DNA of 64,000 nt from Acidobacteriota bacterium (GCA_021325515.1 JAJPHC010000015.1:38651-102650), one strand, 5' to 3'. Shown: positions 16,094 through 25,023, counted from the first letter of the stretch. Program-made: numbers and translations. Notes: generated by a model from the sequence alone, not told the origin.

Positions 16094-16198
16094 CCACTGT
16101 CCCCAAAAGATCAGGAGCGCGATCGAAACGGTCCCAATCGCAGCAAGAATCGGCACGAACTTGAGCAGAGGTTGAATCGCTTCATCTTCCGTGTTCAT
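16091..16198 (-). CDS. 35-aa single-helix membrane peptide
   Basis: The frame ATG 16198 to TAG 16091 encodes MNTEDEAIQPLLKFVPILAA then IGTVSIALLIFWGQW: a short acidic head followed by one strongly hydrophobic helix (about residues 12-32). Composition is gene-like rather than random. No clear Shine-Dalgarno sequence was found, so the call is tentative. It lies between cmk and rpsA and ends in the repeat described next to it. No function is recognised. Confidence 0.45.
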   Translation of the reverse strand: MNTEDEAIQPLLKFVPILAAIGTVSIALLIFWGQW

Positions 16199-16334
16199 GA
16201 CGCACTTCGATGGCGAGCATCATGCCGCACGGGCTCGTCCGGACGAAGTGACTCAGCGCACAACTACTTAGAGGAAATTTTGCTCTCCGCGGGAGGTGCT
16301 GAATCCGTCCAGCCTCCGTTCGGCTGTTCGAAAA
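16199..16334. other. intergenic stretch upstream of the 35-aa ORF
   Basis: This 136-base gap between cmk and the small membrane ORF holds a TCGTCCGGACGA palindrome (about 16237-16248) but no clear promoter, RNA or terminator that I can support. Confidence 0.4.
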
Positions 16335-17006
16335 TCAGTGCGCTGCGCGGGATCTCACGCGATCGACGATCGCCGCGACGACGTCATCGATGCGCAGGTC
16401 GGACGTGTCGATGACCTGATAGGTGTCGTCGCAGGTCAGGGGCGAATCAGCGCGCGTCGAGTCCTGCGTGTCGCGTTGAATCGTGTCGGCAAGAATCCTG
16501 TCGTAATCGACGGCCTGCCCTTTCGCGAGCAGCTCGCGGTAACGCCGCTGCGCGCGCACCTCGGGACGTGCCGTGAGGAAAAACTTGAACGGAGTTTCGG
16601 GAAAGACCTTCGTGCCGATGTCTCTTCCCTCCAGCACTCCGCCGGTGCGGCGTCCCATCTCCTGCTGCAGCTTCACGAGCGCGCGGCGCACGGCGGGCAC
16701 TGCGGAGACATGGCTTGCCGCCATGCTGATTTCCGGAGTGCGAATCAGATCCGTGATGTCTTCCCCATCGAGGATCGTCTTCGCACGTTCGCCCGGAACG
16801 AATTCGATGCTGGCATTCGCGGCGAGACCGGCGACGCGCGGCTCGTCTTTCACATCGACTCCGGCGCGTGTTGCGGCCAGACCGATGGCGCGGTACATCG
16901 CGCCGGTATCGATCTGCGGAATGTTGAGCTCTCGCGCGACGAGGCGGCTGACGGTCGTCTTGCCAACACCCGACGGGCCGTCGATGGCCACGATGAGAGG
17001 CGCCAT
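16335..17006 (-). CDS. cmk: cytidylate kinase
   Basis: The 223-aa enzyme phosphorylates CMP/dCMP. P-loop DGPSGVGKTTVSR is at about residues 9-21, IDTGAMYRAIGLAA at about 33-46, and the CMP-binding EGRDIGTKVFP at about 124-134, with the ARPEVRAQRRYREL lid at about 144-157. The start overlaps the rluB-type stop by one base (TGATG). Downstream lie a small ORF and rpsA; cmk-rpsA is a widely conserved pairing. Confidence 0.95.
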   Translation of the reverse strand: MAPLIVAIDGPSGVGKTTVSRLVARELNIPQIDTGAMYRAIGLAATRAGVDVKDEPRVAGLAANASIEFVPGERAKTILDGEDITDLIRTPEISMAASHVSAVPAVRRALVKLQQEMGRRTGGVLEGRDIGTKVFPETPFKFFLTARPEVRAQRRYRELLAKGQAVDYDRILADTIQRDTQDSTRADSPLTCDDTYQVIDTSDLRIDDVVAAIVDRVRSRAAH

Positions 17007-17896
17007 CAGCCTCTCCGGGCGGCGCGCTTGCTGCGAGTCGCTGCGGCCGGCTTCTTCTTAGCGGCAGGCTTGCTCTTCGTCGTGGTCTTGGCGCGCGTGG
17101 TCGATTTCGCGCGTGTCGCCGGACGCGCCGTCGTGCGGCGCGGTTTCGCCGCAGGCTTCGGCTGCTTCATGGTCGACAACATCTTGACTTCCTGCTTCGA
17201 CAGCTCGCGCCAGACGCCGGGAGTCAGCTTGGGATCGGAGATCGGCCCGATGGCCACACGCTTCAGCTTCGACACGGGATGGCCGACGGCCTGGAACATC
17301 TTGCGGATCTGCTGCGTCCGTCCTTCACGCAGCTTCACCTCGAACCAGCTGTTGCCTTCATCCTCGGTGCGGCCCGTCGTCTTCACGCGGCGGATCTCGC
17401 AGGGCAACGTCCGTTTGCCGTCGAGCGTGATGCCGCGCTGCAGCTTGTCGATCAGCCGCTGCTCCGGCACTCCGCGAACTTTCACGTGATACGTCTTCAC
17501 CGAACCGTTGGTGGGATGCGAGACCTTGAACGCGAGCTCCCCATCATTGGTGAGCAGCACGAGTCCTTCGGAGTGATAGTCGAGACGGCCGACGGGATAG
17601 ATGCGCTCGCGAACGCCACGCACGAGATCGATCACGGTGCGGCGGCCCTGCGGATCTTCGACGGTCGTCATCACTTCCTTCGGCTTGTAGAGAAGGATGT
17701 AGCGATGCGGTTCCGCACGTGTAATCAGCTTGCCGTCGACCTTGATGTGATCGCGTGTCGCGTTGGCGCGCGAGCCGAGCTCGGTGACGACACGGCCGTT
17801 CACCGTCACCCGTCCCTCCCGAATCATCGTCTCCGCTTCGCGCCTTGACGCGAAACCGGCGTGGGCGATGATCTTCTGCAGTCGCTCCAGTTCCAT
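17006..17896 (-). CDS. rluB: RluB/RsuA-type rRNA pseudouridine synthase with basic tail
   Basis: The 296-aa protein has an N-terminal S4 RNA-binding domain (about residues 3-60, RLQKIIAHAGFASRREAE) and a pseudouridine synthase domain with the catalytic Asp in VGRLDYHSEGLVLLTNDGEL (about 100). The final ~60 residues are a Lys/Arg/Ala/Thr/Pro-rich tail (AKSTTRAKTTTKSKPAAKKK), probably disordered and RNA- or ribosome-binding. RluB modifies 23S rRNA near U2605; RsuA-like 16S specificity is not excluded. ATG 17896 overlaps the scpB stop by one base. Confidence 0.9.
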   Translation of the reverse strand: MELERLQKIIAHAGFASRREAETMIREGRVTVNGRVVTELGSRANATRDHIKVDGKLITRAEPHRYILLYKPKEVMTTVEDPQGRRTVIDLVRGVRERIYPVGRLDYHSEGLVLLTNDGELAFKVSHPTNGSVKTYHVKVRGVPEQRLIDKLQRGITLDGKRTLPCEIRRVKTTGRTEDEGNSWFEVKLREGRTQQIRKMFQAVGHPVSKLKRVAIGPISDPKLTPGVWRELSKQEVKMLSTMKQPKPAAKPRRTTARPATRAKSTTRAKTTTKSKPAAKKKPAAATRSKRAARRG

Positions 17897-18627
17897 CACT
17901 CTCGCTGTTCTTCGCTCGACGATTCTACATCGTGCGATGCGCCGGATGCTTCTTCGTTTCGCGCGAGCTCCGCTTCCGCTTCCGCAGTCGCCGCTGCTTC
18001 ATCGGTCACCGGCACTTCGAGCGCCGCCGCTTCTGCAGCAGGAGACGCCTGTTCCGATGCGGCAATCGCTTCGATCAGATCATCGCCGATGTTGTCTCCA
18101 ATGAGATCGCCGAATTCCTCGAGGCGCGGAAGATCGCGAATGTCATTCAGCCCGAAGTGAACGAGAAACTCCTTCGTCGTGCGATAGAGAAACGGACTGC
18201 CGACGACGTTCTTGCGGCCTGCCACACGAATCATCCGGCGCTCGAGCAGTGTGCGAATCACACCGTTCGAGTTCACGCCGCGAATCTCCGACACTTCCGG
18301 TGCAGTCACCGGCTGGCGGTACGCGATGATGGCCAGCGTCTCCAGCGCAGCGATCGAAAGGCGCGACTCCCCTTTCTTCGAGAAGTACTTCTTGAGCACC
18401 GGATCGTGCTCGGCGCGCGTGGCCATCCGCCAGCCGCCGGCAGTCTGCTCCAGCATGAAGCCGCCGATGTTCGCTTCGAAGATCCGCTTGATCTCTTCCA
18501 GTTGCGCGATCACCGCGTCGCGTCCTTCGTCGGTGAAGGCGTCGACGAGATCGTCGAGCGATACCGGCTCATTGCTCACGAAGAGAATCGCTTCGATTGC
18601 AGCACGCAGTTCAGTTGCTTCCATCAT
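17896..18627 (-). CDS. scpB: segregation and condensation protein ScpB
   Basis: The 243-aa protein contains two winged-helix domains (about residues 5-165): LRAAIEAILFVSNEPVSLDDL at the start and SIAALETLAIIAYRQPVTAPEVSEIRGVNSNGVIRTLLERRMI in the middle, the most conserved ScpB segment. The last ~60 residues are Ala/Glu-rich and probably disordered. ScpB forms the SMC-ScpAB condensin with the adjacent ScpA. The SMC gene itself is not in the window. Confidence 0.95.
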   Translation of the reverse strand: MMEATELRAAIEAILFVSNEPVSLDDLVDAFTDEGRDAVIAQLEEIKRIFEANIGGFMLEQTAGGWRMATRAEHDPVLKKYFSKKGESRLSIAALETLAIIAYRQPVTAPEVSEIRGVNSNGVIRTLLERRMIRVAGRKNVVGSPFLYRTTKEFLVHFGLNDIRDLPRLEEFGDLIGDNIGDDLIEAIAASEQASPAAEAAALEVPVTDEAAATAEAEAELARNEEASGASHDVESSSEEQRE

Positions 18628-18634
18628 TCAATGT

Positions 18635-19498
18635 CTATCCGTTATCGAAAAGTGCGAAGCGGGTCTCGTCGACCTCGTTCTCCGTCCTGGCCAGCAGAAT
18701 TTCACCGAAGGTCTCGCTCTGCTGCAGGCTGACTCCTCCGAGGCGCACCAGCTCCAGCGTGCCGAGGAAGATGGCGATGAGCTCGTGACGATCGCGCCCT
18801 TCCAGAAACCACTGCAGGCGGATCGGAGACTTCTCCTTCAGTTTCGCGTACAGCTCGGCCATCTTCTCCGAGACTTTGTGAACCGTGTGCTTGAGCTGCA
18901 GCGCCTGGGGGTGATTCTGCTTGTAGCGGTTGAGCGCCGTGCGGAATGCGTCGATCAGATCGAAGAGCGACACCTCGCTCATGTCGATCTCCGAGGGCTC
19001 GTTGCCGGGGAGCGGCGTCTGCGGGCGCGCCCACATGCCCATGCGTACGACATCGAGCTCGGCGAACGATTCCGCAACTGCCTTGAATCGCTGGTACTCG
19101 AGCAGCCGGTCCACCAGCTCCTTGCGCGGATCCTCGACCGGCTCCGGCGCGTTCTCGTCGCGCGGCAGCAGCATCTTCGACTTGATGTGGATGAGGAGCG
19201 CCGCCATGTAAACGTAGTCGGCGGCGACTTCGAGATCGAGCTCCTCCATCGCATCGAGGTATGCGTTGTACTGCTCCGTGATCAGAGTGATCGGGATGTC
19301 GAAGATATCGATCTTGTGCTGCTTGATGACGTGCAGCAGCAGATCGAGCGGACCGTGGAAGCTCGGCAGCGTGATCTTGTACGCCGTCGATTCTTCTTCG
19401 GCGAGCGCCTCGCCGGCGACAATCGGCGACTCGCCTGTCGCTTCTGCGGCCGGGACAGGGTGCGCCTGTCCTGCACTGCTGTTGGTTTCGTCGCTCAT
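18635..19498 (-). CDS. scpA: segregation and condensation protein ScpA
   Basis: The 287-aa kleisin begins with a ~40-residue acidic/Ala-rich extension, then YKITLPSFHGPLDLLLHVIKQHKIDIFDIPITLITEQY (about residues 41-78), the SMC-head-binding signature, and AADYVYMAALLIHIKSKMLLPR (about 92-113). The C-terminal winged helix (ELIAIFLGTLELVRLGGVSLQQ) is at about 240-262. It ends 7 bases before scpB and overlaps the trpS stop by 4 bases. Confidence 0.95.
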   Translation of the reverse strand: MSDETNSSAGQAHPVPAAEATGESPIVAGEALAEEESTAYKITLPSFHGPLDLLLHVIKQHKIDIFDIPITLITEQYNAYLDAMEELDLEVAADYVYMAALLIHIKSKMLLPRDENAPEPVEDPRKELVDRLLEYQRFKAVAESFAELDVVRMGMWARPQTPLPGNEPSEIDMSEVSLFDLIDAFRTALNRYKQNHPQALQLKHTVHKVSEKMAELYAKLKEKSPIRLQWFLEGRDRHELIAIFLGTLELVRLGGVSLQQSETFGEILLARTENEVDETRFALFDNG

Positions 19499-20502
19499 CG
19501 GAACTCGGGGTAATCGATCTTCATCGCTTTGCGCACGAGCTCGAGAGTCTCGGCCGCTCGCTCACGCGCCTGGCGATTGCCCTCGCGGAGGACGTCCCAG
19601 ACGAACGACGGATCTGCGTCGAGCTGCTCCCGCTTCTCGCGAATCGGACGCAGCTTCTCGATCATGATCTCCGTGAGCAGTTTCTTGTCGTCGACGCAGC
19701 CGATCTGCGCCGTGCGGCACTCGTGATCGACGCGCGCCACCGTCTCCTCATCGGAGAAGAGCTTGTGGAACTGGAAGAGGTTGCAGACGTCGGGGCGGCC
19801 GGGATCCTTCCGGCGCAGACGCTCGGGGTCGGTGAACATCGTCGAGACCAGCGAGCGAATCTCATCCGCACTCGCCGTCAGACCGATGGTGTTGTTGTAC
19901 GACTTCGACATCTTGCGCGCGTCGAGGCCGGGCACCTTCGGCGTTTCGGTAAAGAGCGGCTGCGGCTCCGGGAAAACGTCGCCGTAGAAATTGTTGAAGC
20001 GGCGCACGATCTCGCGCGAGAGCTCGAGATGCGAAGCCTGATCCTCGCCGACCGGAACGAAGTTCGCGCGATAGACGATGATGTCCGCGGTCTGCAGGAG
20101 CGGATACCCCAGAAATCCGTAGGTATTGAGATCCTTCTCCTTCAACTGCTCCTGCTGATCCTTGAAGGTCGGCACGCGCTCGAGCCACGGCAGCGGCGTC
20201 ACCATCGAAAGGAGGAGATGCAGCTCGGCATGCTCCTTCACTTCCGACTGCACGAAGATCGTGGAGCGCTCCGGATCGAGACCTGCGGCGATCCAGTCCG
20301 CAACCGCATCGAACGTCGCCTGGCGCACGCGCGCCGGATCCGCATAGTCGGAGGTCAGCGCGTGCCAGTCGGCCACGAAGTAATAGCAGCGATACGACTC
20401 CTGCAGGCGCACCCAGTTGCGCACCGCTCCGAAGTAGTTGCCGAGGTGAACGCGGCCCGTTGGCCGCAGTCCGCTGAGAACGAATTGTCGAGACTGATTC
20501 AA
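19495..20502 (-). CDS. trpS: tryptophanyl-tRNA synthetase
   Basis: The 335-aa class I synthetase has the HIGH-type motif in GLRPTGRVHLGNYFGAV (about residues 9-25) and the KMSKS loop ARKMSKSYNNTI (about 193-204). Length is normal for bacterial TrpS. It appears to start at TTG 20502 (NQSRQFVLSGLRPTG), as no other start precedes the first strand. A TACACT hexamer about 36 bases upstream is a possible -10. It leads into scpA-scpB with a 4-base overlap. Confidence 0.95.
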   Translation of the reverse strand: MNQSRQFVLSGLRPTGRVHLGNYFGAVRNWVRLQESYRCYYFVADWHALTSDYADPARVRQATFDAVADWIAAGLDPERSTIFVQSEVKEHAELHLLLSMVTPLPWLERVPTFKDQQEQLKEKDLNTYGFLGYPLLQTADIIVYRANFVPVGEDQASHLELSREIVRRFNNFYGDVFPEPQPLFTETPKVPGLDARKMSKSYNNTIGLTASADEIRSLVSTMFTDPERLRRKDPGRPDVCNLFQFHKLFSDEETVARVDHECRTAQIGCVDDKKLLTEIMIEKLRPIREKREQLDADPSFVWDVLREGNRQARERAAETLELVRKAMKIDYPEFR

Positions 20503-20553
20503 GGATTTCTCACGGGGTAGCGTTAGGACCGCGGAGTGTAGCAGATAGAGAGG

Positions 20554-20632
20554 ATGGGACTATGGGACCTATAGGACCTATGGGCGGTCCGGGCGTTCCG
20601 CCTATAGGTCCCATAGGTCCTATAGGTCCCAT
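20554..20632. repeat. GGACCTAT-phrase palindrome after recG
   Basis: Arms of about 34 bases are built from alternating phrases ATGGGACCT and ATAGGACCT; the right arm is the complement with one phrase-step offset. The loop is GC-rich. It starts 4 bases after the recG stop codon and lies upstream of trpS. It would make a very stable hairpin in either strand. A longer relative lies at 40375-40460. Confidence 0.85.
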
Positions 20633-20635
20633 TTC

Positions 20636-22699
20636 TCAATCACGTGCAGCGTTTGCAATCGTTACTCCGAGCAATTGGCCTAGCAGGTCCTTTGCGCGAT
20701 CGAGGCCGTCACGCTCGATCAATTCGATCGCGACTCGCTGCGCCTTCTCGAGCAGGGCGTGATCGCGAAGGATGTTGCCGAAGCGGAAACGCGCAACGCC
20801 GCTCTGGCGCGTGCCGAGGAATTCGCCGGGACCGCGGATCTCGAGATCGCGCTCGGCGACGTCGAAGCCGTCTTTCGTCTGCTCGAACGTCTTCAATCTC
20901 GCGACCGCCTCGGGATTCGCCTTCTCTTCGCAGACGATGACGCAATACGACTTCCGCTCGCCGCGGCCCACGCGGCCGCGAAGCTGATGGAGCTGCGAAA
21001 GGCCGAAGCGGTCCGCGTCGAGGATCACCATCATCGACGCGTTCGGAACATCGATGCCGACCTCGATCACCGTCGTCGACACGAGGATGTCGATCTCGCC
21101 CATCTTGAAGCGCGCCATCGTCTCTTCTTTCATCGCCGCCGTCATTCGTCCGTGCAGCATCTCCACACGGCGATTCGGAAACCGCTGCTTCATCGCTTCG
21201 AAGCCGGCGGTCAGCGGCTTGAGATTCGACTTCTCCGACTCCTCGATGATCGGGAAGACGACGTAGGTCTGCGCGCCGGCATCGATCTCTTCGTCGATGA
21301 ACTTCCAGACCCGATCGAGCTGCGATGCCGTTCGCAGCACCGTCTTCACCTGCTGCCGTCCGGGCGGCAACTCGTCGATCACCGACAGCTCGAGATCGCC
21401 GTACATCGCGAGCGCGAGCGAACGCGGAATCGGCGTCGCGGTCATCACGAGAATGTCCGGAGTCTCGCCCTTCTCGAAGAGAGCCTGCCGCTGCTCGACG
21501 CCGAAGCGGTGCTGCTCGTCGACGATCGCCAGCCCGAGAGACTTGAAGCGGATCTTTTCTTCGAGGAGCGCATGGGTGCCGACGACAAGCTGGATCAAGC
21601 CTTCGCGCAGCCCGGCCTGCAGCGTGCGGCGCTCGCCGGCGGACATCGATCCCGTGGCCTTGGCGATCACCAGCGACTTGTCAACTAGTTGACTAATTCG
21701 CTGGAAGTGCTGCTCGGCGAGAATCTCCGTCGGCGCGAGCAGCGCGACCTGATGGCCGTTGCCGATCACGATCACCGCCGCGATCAGCGCGACGATCGTC
21801 TTGCCGCTTCCCACGTCCCCCTGCAGCAGACGGTACATCGGCTTCGAGCCGCAGAGGTCATCGGCGATCTCCTTCACGACGCGCTTCTGCGCGTTCGTCA
21901 GTTTGAATGGGAGAATCTTCCGAACCTCGGCGCGGAGCTCTTCATCGATGTGAATGCGCCGCAGCTTCTTCTGACCTTCCTCCGCCGCGCGCCGCACGCG
22001 CAGCGCGAGCATGAAGCTGAAGAACTCCTGCAGGATCAGGCGGAGGTGCGCCGGCGACCGCTGCCGCAGAAACTGTTCGTCCAGCACTTCGGGGCGGTGA
22101 ATCGCGAGCAGCGCTTCGCGCAGGCCGATCACGCCGAGCGTCTTCCGGATCTCTTCCGGCATCGGGTCTTCGATCTCCGGCAGGACTTCGTCCAGCGCGC
22201 GTCCCACGATCTGCCGCAGCGTCTTCGGTGCGATCGTCCCGATCTTCGAATAGATCGAAACGATCGATCCTTCATCATCCTCGCTGCCTTCGAACTTCTC
22301 CCAGTCGGGGCTGTCGATCTGCAGGTTGTAGGAGGTGAGCCGCGGAGTTCCGTAGACCGAGAGCCGGTCGCCGCGCGCGATCTGATCGGAGAGATACGGC
22401 TGGTTGAACCAGACCAGCTTGACCGAGGCGGTGCCGTCTTCGATGACCGCTTCGAAGATCTTCATCCGTTTCACGGGCGACACACGCGCGTGTGCGGAGA
22501 GGATGCGGCCGCGAATCAGAACGGGAGACTCGACGTGGCGCCCGAGATCCGCGATTCGCGTCGGATGGCGCCGGTCCTCGTACCGGTAAGGAAAAAACCA
22601 GAGAAGGTCGCGCGCCGTGGCGATGCCGGCGCTTTCGAGCGCCTTCGCACGCCCCTCGCCGACGCCCTTCAGAAACTTGACGGGAGTGTCAGGACTCAC
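20636..22699 (-). CDS. recG: ATP-dependent DNA helicase RecG
   Basis: The 687-aa protein has an N-terminal wedge/OB domain (about residues 1-180: LKGVGEGRAKALESAGI, LLWFFPYRYEDRR) and superfamily 2 helicase domains: Walker A LLQGDVGSGKTIVALIAA (about 293-310), DEQH box AIVDEQHRFGVEQR (about 393-406), motif III VMTATPIPRSLALA and motif VI QLHQLRGRVGRGERKSYC. RecG remodels stalled forks and branch-migrates Holliday junctions. The GTG start (22699) fits the family N-terminus. Confidence 0.96.
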   Translation of the reverse strand: MSPDTPVKFLKGVGEGRAKALESAGIATARDLLWFFPYRYEDRRHPTRIADLGRHVESPVLIRGRILSAHARVSPVKRMKIFEAVIEDGTASVKLVWFNQPYLSDQIARGDRLSVYGTPRLTSYNLQIDSPDWEKFEGSEDDEGSIVSIYSKIGTIAPKTLRQIVGRALDEVLPEIEDPMPEEIRKTLGVIGLREALLAIHRPEVLDEQFLRQRSPAHLRLILQEFFSFMLALRVRRAAEEGQKKLRRIHIDEELRAEVRKILPFKLTNAQKRVVKEIADDLCGSKPMYRLLQGDVGSGKTIVALIAAVIVIGNGHQVALLAPTEILAEQHFQRISQLVDKSLVIAKATGSMSAGERRTLQAGLREGLIQLVVGTHALLEEKIRFKSLGLAIVDEQHRFGVEQRQALFEKGETPDILVMTATPIPRSLALAMYGDLELSVIDELPPGRQQVKTVLRTASQLDRVWKFIDEEIDAGAQTYVVFPIIEESEKSNLKPLTAGFEAMKQRFPNRRVEMLHGRMTAAMKEETMARFKMGEIDILVSTTVIEVGIDVPNASMMVILDADRFGLSQLHQLRGRVGRGERKSYCVIVCEEKANPEAVARLKTFEQTKDGFDVAERDLEIRGPGEFLGTRQSGVARFRFGNILRDHALLEKAQRVAIELIERDGLDRAKDLLGQLLGVTIANAARD

Positions 22700-22735
22700 G
22701 GGAACGATTGTCGCTGATTCTACGGAGCGTAGAGA

Positions 22736-23521
22736 CTAGTCGAAGACGGCCTTCATCGAGATCAGCCCGATCTTCACCAGATCGCCGTTGTGCATCGTGA
22801 CCGGAACGCCGGTCGGGATGCGCTGATCGTTGACGTATGTGCCATTGACCGTTCCGACTTCCTCGAGGACGTGGTACTCGTTCCCGGCGCGAATGATCTT
22901 GGCGTGGCGGCGCGAGACGGAGCGGTTCTGATCGACGGAGGTGAGATCGATGTCGGGGAGGATGCCGGTCACGGGATCGGCGCGGCCGATCGTCGTTTCG
23001 TCGCCGGACGAGAAGAAGAAGGCGGTGCCGGTGGCGACGTCGACCAGGCGATGCCGCGTCGTCTTCTCCTGCGCGAGATGCGTCTCATCCATGGCGGAGT
23101 GATCGACGTCGACTTCCTTGCCGACGAGACGCTCGAGGAGTGAGTTCGCTTCGCGAAGACGCTTCGAGTACTTGCGGATGATGCGCACCGCGACTTCGGG
23201 ATTCTTGCGGAGCATCTCATCGAAGCGCGCCCCGTTGATGACGACGACCCGCACCTCGGTGACGGCCACGGCATCAGCGGTGCGCGGCACGCTCTCGAGC
23301 ACGGCCATCTCGCCGAAGAAATCGCCCTTCTCCAGTTTGGAGAGGACGTGCGACTCGCCGGCGATGTGCTTGACGATGTTCACCTCTCCTTCCTGGATGA
23401 TGTACATGTCGGTGCCGAGGTCACCTTGCGTGAAGATCGTGTCGCCGGCGGCGAAAACTTGGCTGTTGTCCTTCACAGGATCCTTGCTCCCGCCGGTCGT
23501 CGTTTTGAAAACGGCCTTCAT
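22736..23521 (-). CDS. cyclic-nucleotide-binding plus FHA domain protein
   Basis: The 261-aa protein joins a cNMP-binding domain (about residues 18-125: FAAGDTIFTQGDLGTDMYIIQEGEVNIV, GDFFGEMAVLESVPRTADAVA, which is the phosphate-binding cassette) to a C-terminal FHA domain (about 168-258: TTIGRADP, SRRHAKII, NGTYVNDQRI). FHA domains bind phosphothreonine, so it may link cyclic-nucleotide signals to the Ser/Thr kinases encoded elsewhere in the window. There is no DNA-binding or output domain. ATG 23521 starts just before the cNMP domain; the upstream frame is a shadow of the LD-carboxypeptidase gene, which ends 10 bases before it. Confidence 0.85.
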   Translation of the reverse strand: MKAVFKTTTGGSKDPVKDNSQVFAAGDTIFTQGDLGTDMYIIQEGEVNIVKHIAGESHVLSKLEKGDFFGEMAVLESVPRTADAVAVTEVRVVVINGARFDEMLRKNPEVAVRIIRKYSKRLREANSLLERLVGKEVDVDHSAMDETHLAQEKTTRHRLVDVATGTAFFFSSGDETTIGRADPVTGILPDIDLTSVDQNRSVSRRHAKIIRAGNEYHVLEEVGTVNGTYVNDQRIPTGVPVTMHNGDLVKIGLISMKAVFD

Positions 23522-23531
23522 GCGTTCAATC

Positions 23532-24449
23532 TTACCCGTTCGTGACAGCGGGCTCGGTGATCTCGAACACGCCTTGCGCAGTGGAGAGCCGGGCGTGAAT
23601 TCCAATCGGCATCAGGAGATTGTCTCCGAGATGACCGAAAGGAATGTTGCGGATGACGGGGATGCGCATCGTTCCGAAAAATTCATGGAGAAATGCCAGC
23701 ATTTCTGCATCGCTCCCACACCCTTTCAGTCCCCCAATGATGACCCCTCGGATGTTTTTCAGTCTACCCGCCAGTCTGAGGTGCGTCAACATTCGGTCGA
23801 CGCGATAAACGGCTTCGTCGATGTCCTCCCAGAACCAGATTCCATCGTCGATCCAGAAGTCGTACGGAGTCGCAGTGAGCGCGGTCGTGAGCGAGAGGCA
23901 GCCGCCGAAGAGAACACCTTCCGCATCGCCGGGATAGACGACCTGATCGTCGCCGACGGGCCAGGAGCGCGGCGCAGTGCCATCGAGAATCGACCAGAAC
24001 CACGCTTCGCGATCGGGCGAGAGTCCATCGTGCCAGTCGGTATTCAGCATCGGACCGTGAAAGGAAGCGACACCGCTGCGCATCGCGACGGCCTGATGCA
24101 ATGCGGTCACATCGCTGAAGCCGATGATCGGCCGCGGATTCGCGGCAATCGCGCCGTAGTCGATGCGGTCAAGGATGCGATGCAGCCCGTAGCCGCCACG
24201 GGCGAAGAAGTAAGCGTCATAGTCAGGCGAGCGAAAAAACTCGTTGAGGATCGAGACGCGCTCGTCATCGCTGCCGGCGAGATAGCGGTCGCGATGCGCG
24301 ATGTTGGGAGCGAGCGTGACACGCAGACCACGCGAGCGAAGATTCGAAGCGGCAAGCTCGATGCGAGGAAGTTCGGAGGGAGAGGAAGCAGCAAGAACAG
24401 CGATGTGAGAAGTGGTGGTGAGCCGGCGAGGCTTGCGGAGTGATGTCAC
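23532..24449 (-). CDS. S66 LD-carboxypeptidase
   Basis: The 305-aa protein matches murein tetrapeptide carboxypeptidases: N-terminal IAVLAASSP, the ARGGYGLHRILDRIDY segment (about residues 83-98), the nucleophile Ser in IIGFSDVTALH (about 109-119) and the catalytic His in IPFGHLGDN (about 274-282). The family trims D-Ala from recycled muropeptides in the cytoplasm. A GTG start (24449) lies 6 bases after a CATAAT -10, giving a leaderless transcript whose promoter is at the edge of a large palindrome. Confidence 0.88.
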   Translation of the reverse strand: MTSLRKPRRLTTTSHIAVLAASSPSELPRIELAASNLRSRGLRVTLAPNIAHRDRYLAGSDDERVSILNEFFRSPDYDAYFFARGGYGLHRILDRIDYGAIAANPRPIIGFSDVTALHQAVAMRSGVASFHGPMLNTDWHDGLSPDREAWFWSILDGTAPRSWPVGDDQVVYPGDAEGVLFGGCLSLTTALTATPYDFWIDDGIWFWEDIDEAVYRVDRMLTHLRLAGRLKNIRGVIIGGLKGCGSDAEMLAFLHEFFGTMRIPVIRNIPFGHLGDNLLMPIGIHARLSTAQGVFEITEPAVTNG

Positions 24450-24455
24450 GCGAAC

Positions 24456-24461
24456 ATTATG
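24456..24461 (-). promoter_or_regulatory. -10 element for the LD-carboxypeptidase gene
   Basis: CATAAT on the minus strand lies 6 bases before the GTG start. Its distal bases overlap the left end of the palindrome at 24459-24556, so the repeat forms part of the promoter. No -35 was found. Confidence 0.5.
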
Positions 24462-24556
24462 GGACTATGGGACGGATGGGACGGATAGGACGGATGGGTT
24501 AGAACCGGTTGTCAGTCCCATCCGTCCTATCCGTCCTATCCGTCCCATAGTCCCAT
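24459..24556. repeat. GGACGGAT-phrase palindrome between rnpB and the LD-carboxypeptidase gene
   Basis: Two ~40-base arms (24459-24498 and 24516-24556) are almost perfect complements and are made of the phrases ATGGGACTATGGGACGGAT and AGGACGGAT. The 17-base loop has its own AACCGGTT palindrome. It follows the 3' end of rnpB by about 8 bases and so may act as its terminator or processing signal. Confidence 0.85.
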
Positions 24557-24564
24557 CCTAAGAA

Positions 24565-24935
<371 letters not shown>

Positions 24936-24942
24936 AGGGAGG

Positions 24943-24948
24943 ATAACA
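24943..24948 (-). promoter_or_regulatory. -10 element of rnpB
   Basis: TGTTAT on the minus strand lies 7 bases before the first base of P1 (24935), the spacing expected for a -10. A -35 is not evident. Confidence 0.45.
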
Positions 24949-25000
24949 GATTGGCTGCAGGAAAATTGCGCCGTTAAATAGTTGCCGGTAAATGCGTTAT

Positions 25001-25023
25001 GAAAAATGTCGGCACGCCGACAT
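25001..25023 (-). terminator. intrinsic terminator after the NYN ribonuclease gene
   Basis: On the minus strand ATGTCGGC and GCCGACAT are perfect 8-base arms with a 2-base loop, followed by a run of five T. The upstream arm includes part of the NYN stop codon. It insulates rnpB from the upstream genes. Confidence 0.85.

Noticed and set aside
20562..20762. Collagen-like ORF (GPIGPM repeats)
   Set aside because: It is a translation of the GGACCTAT palindrome followed by antisense of recG.
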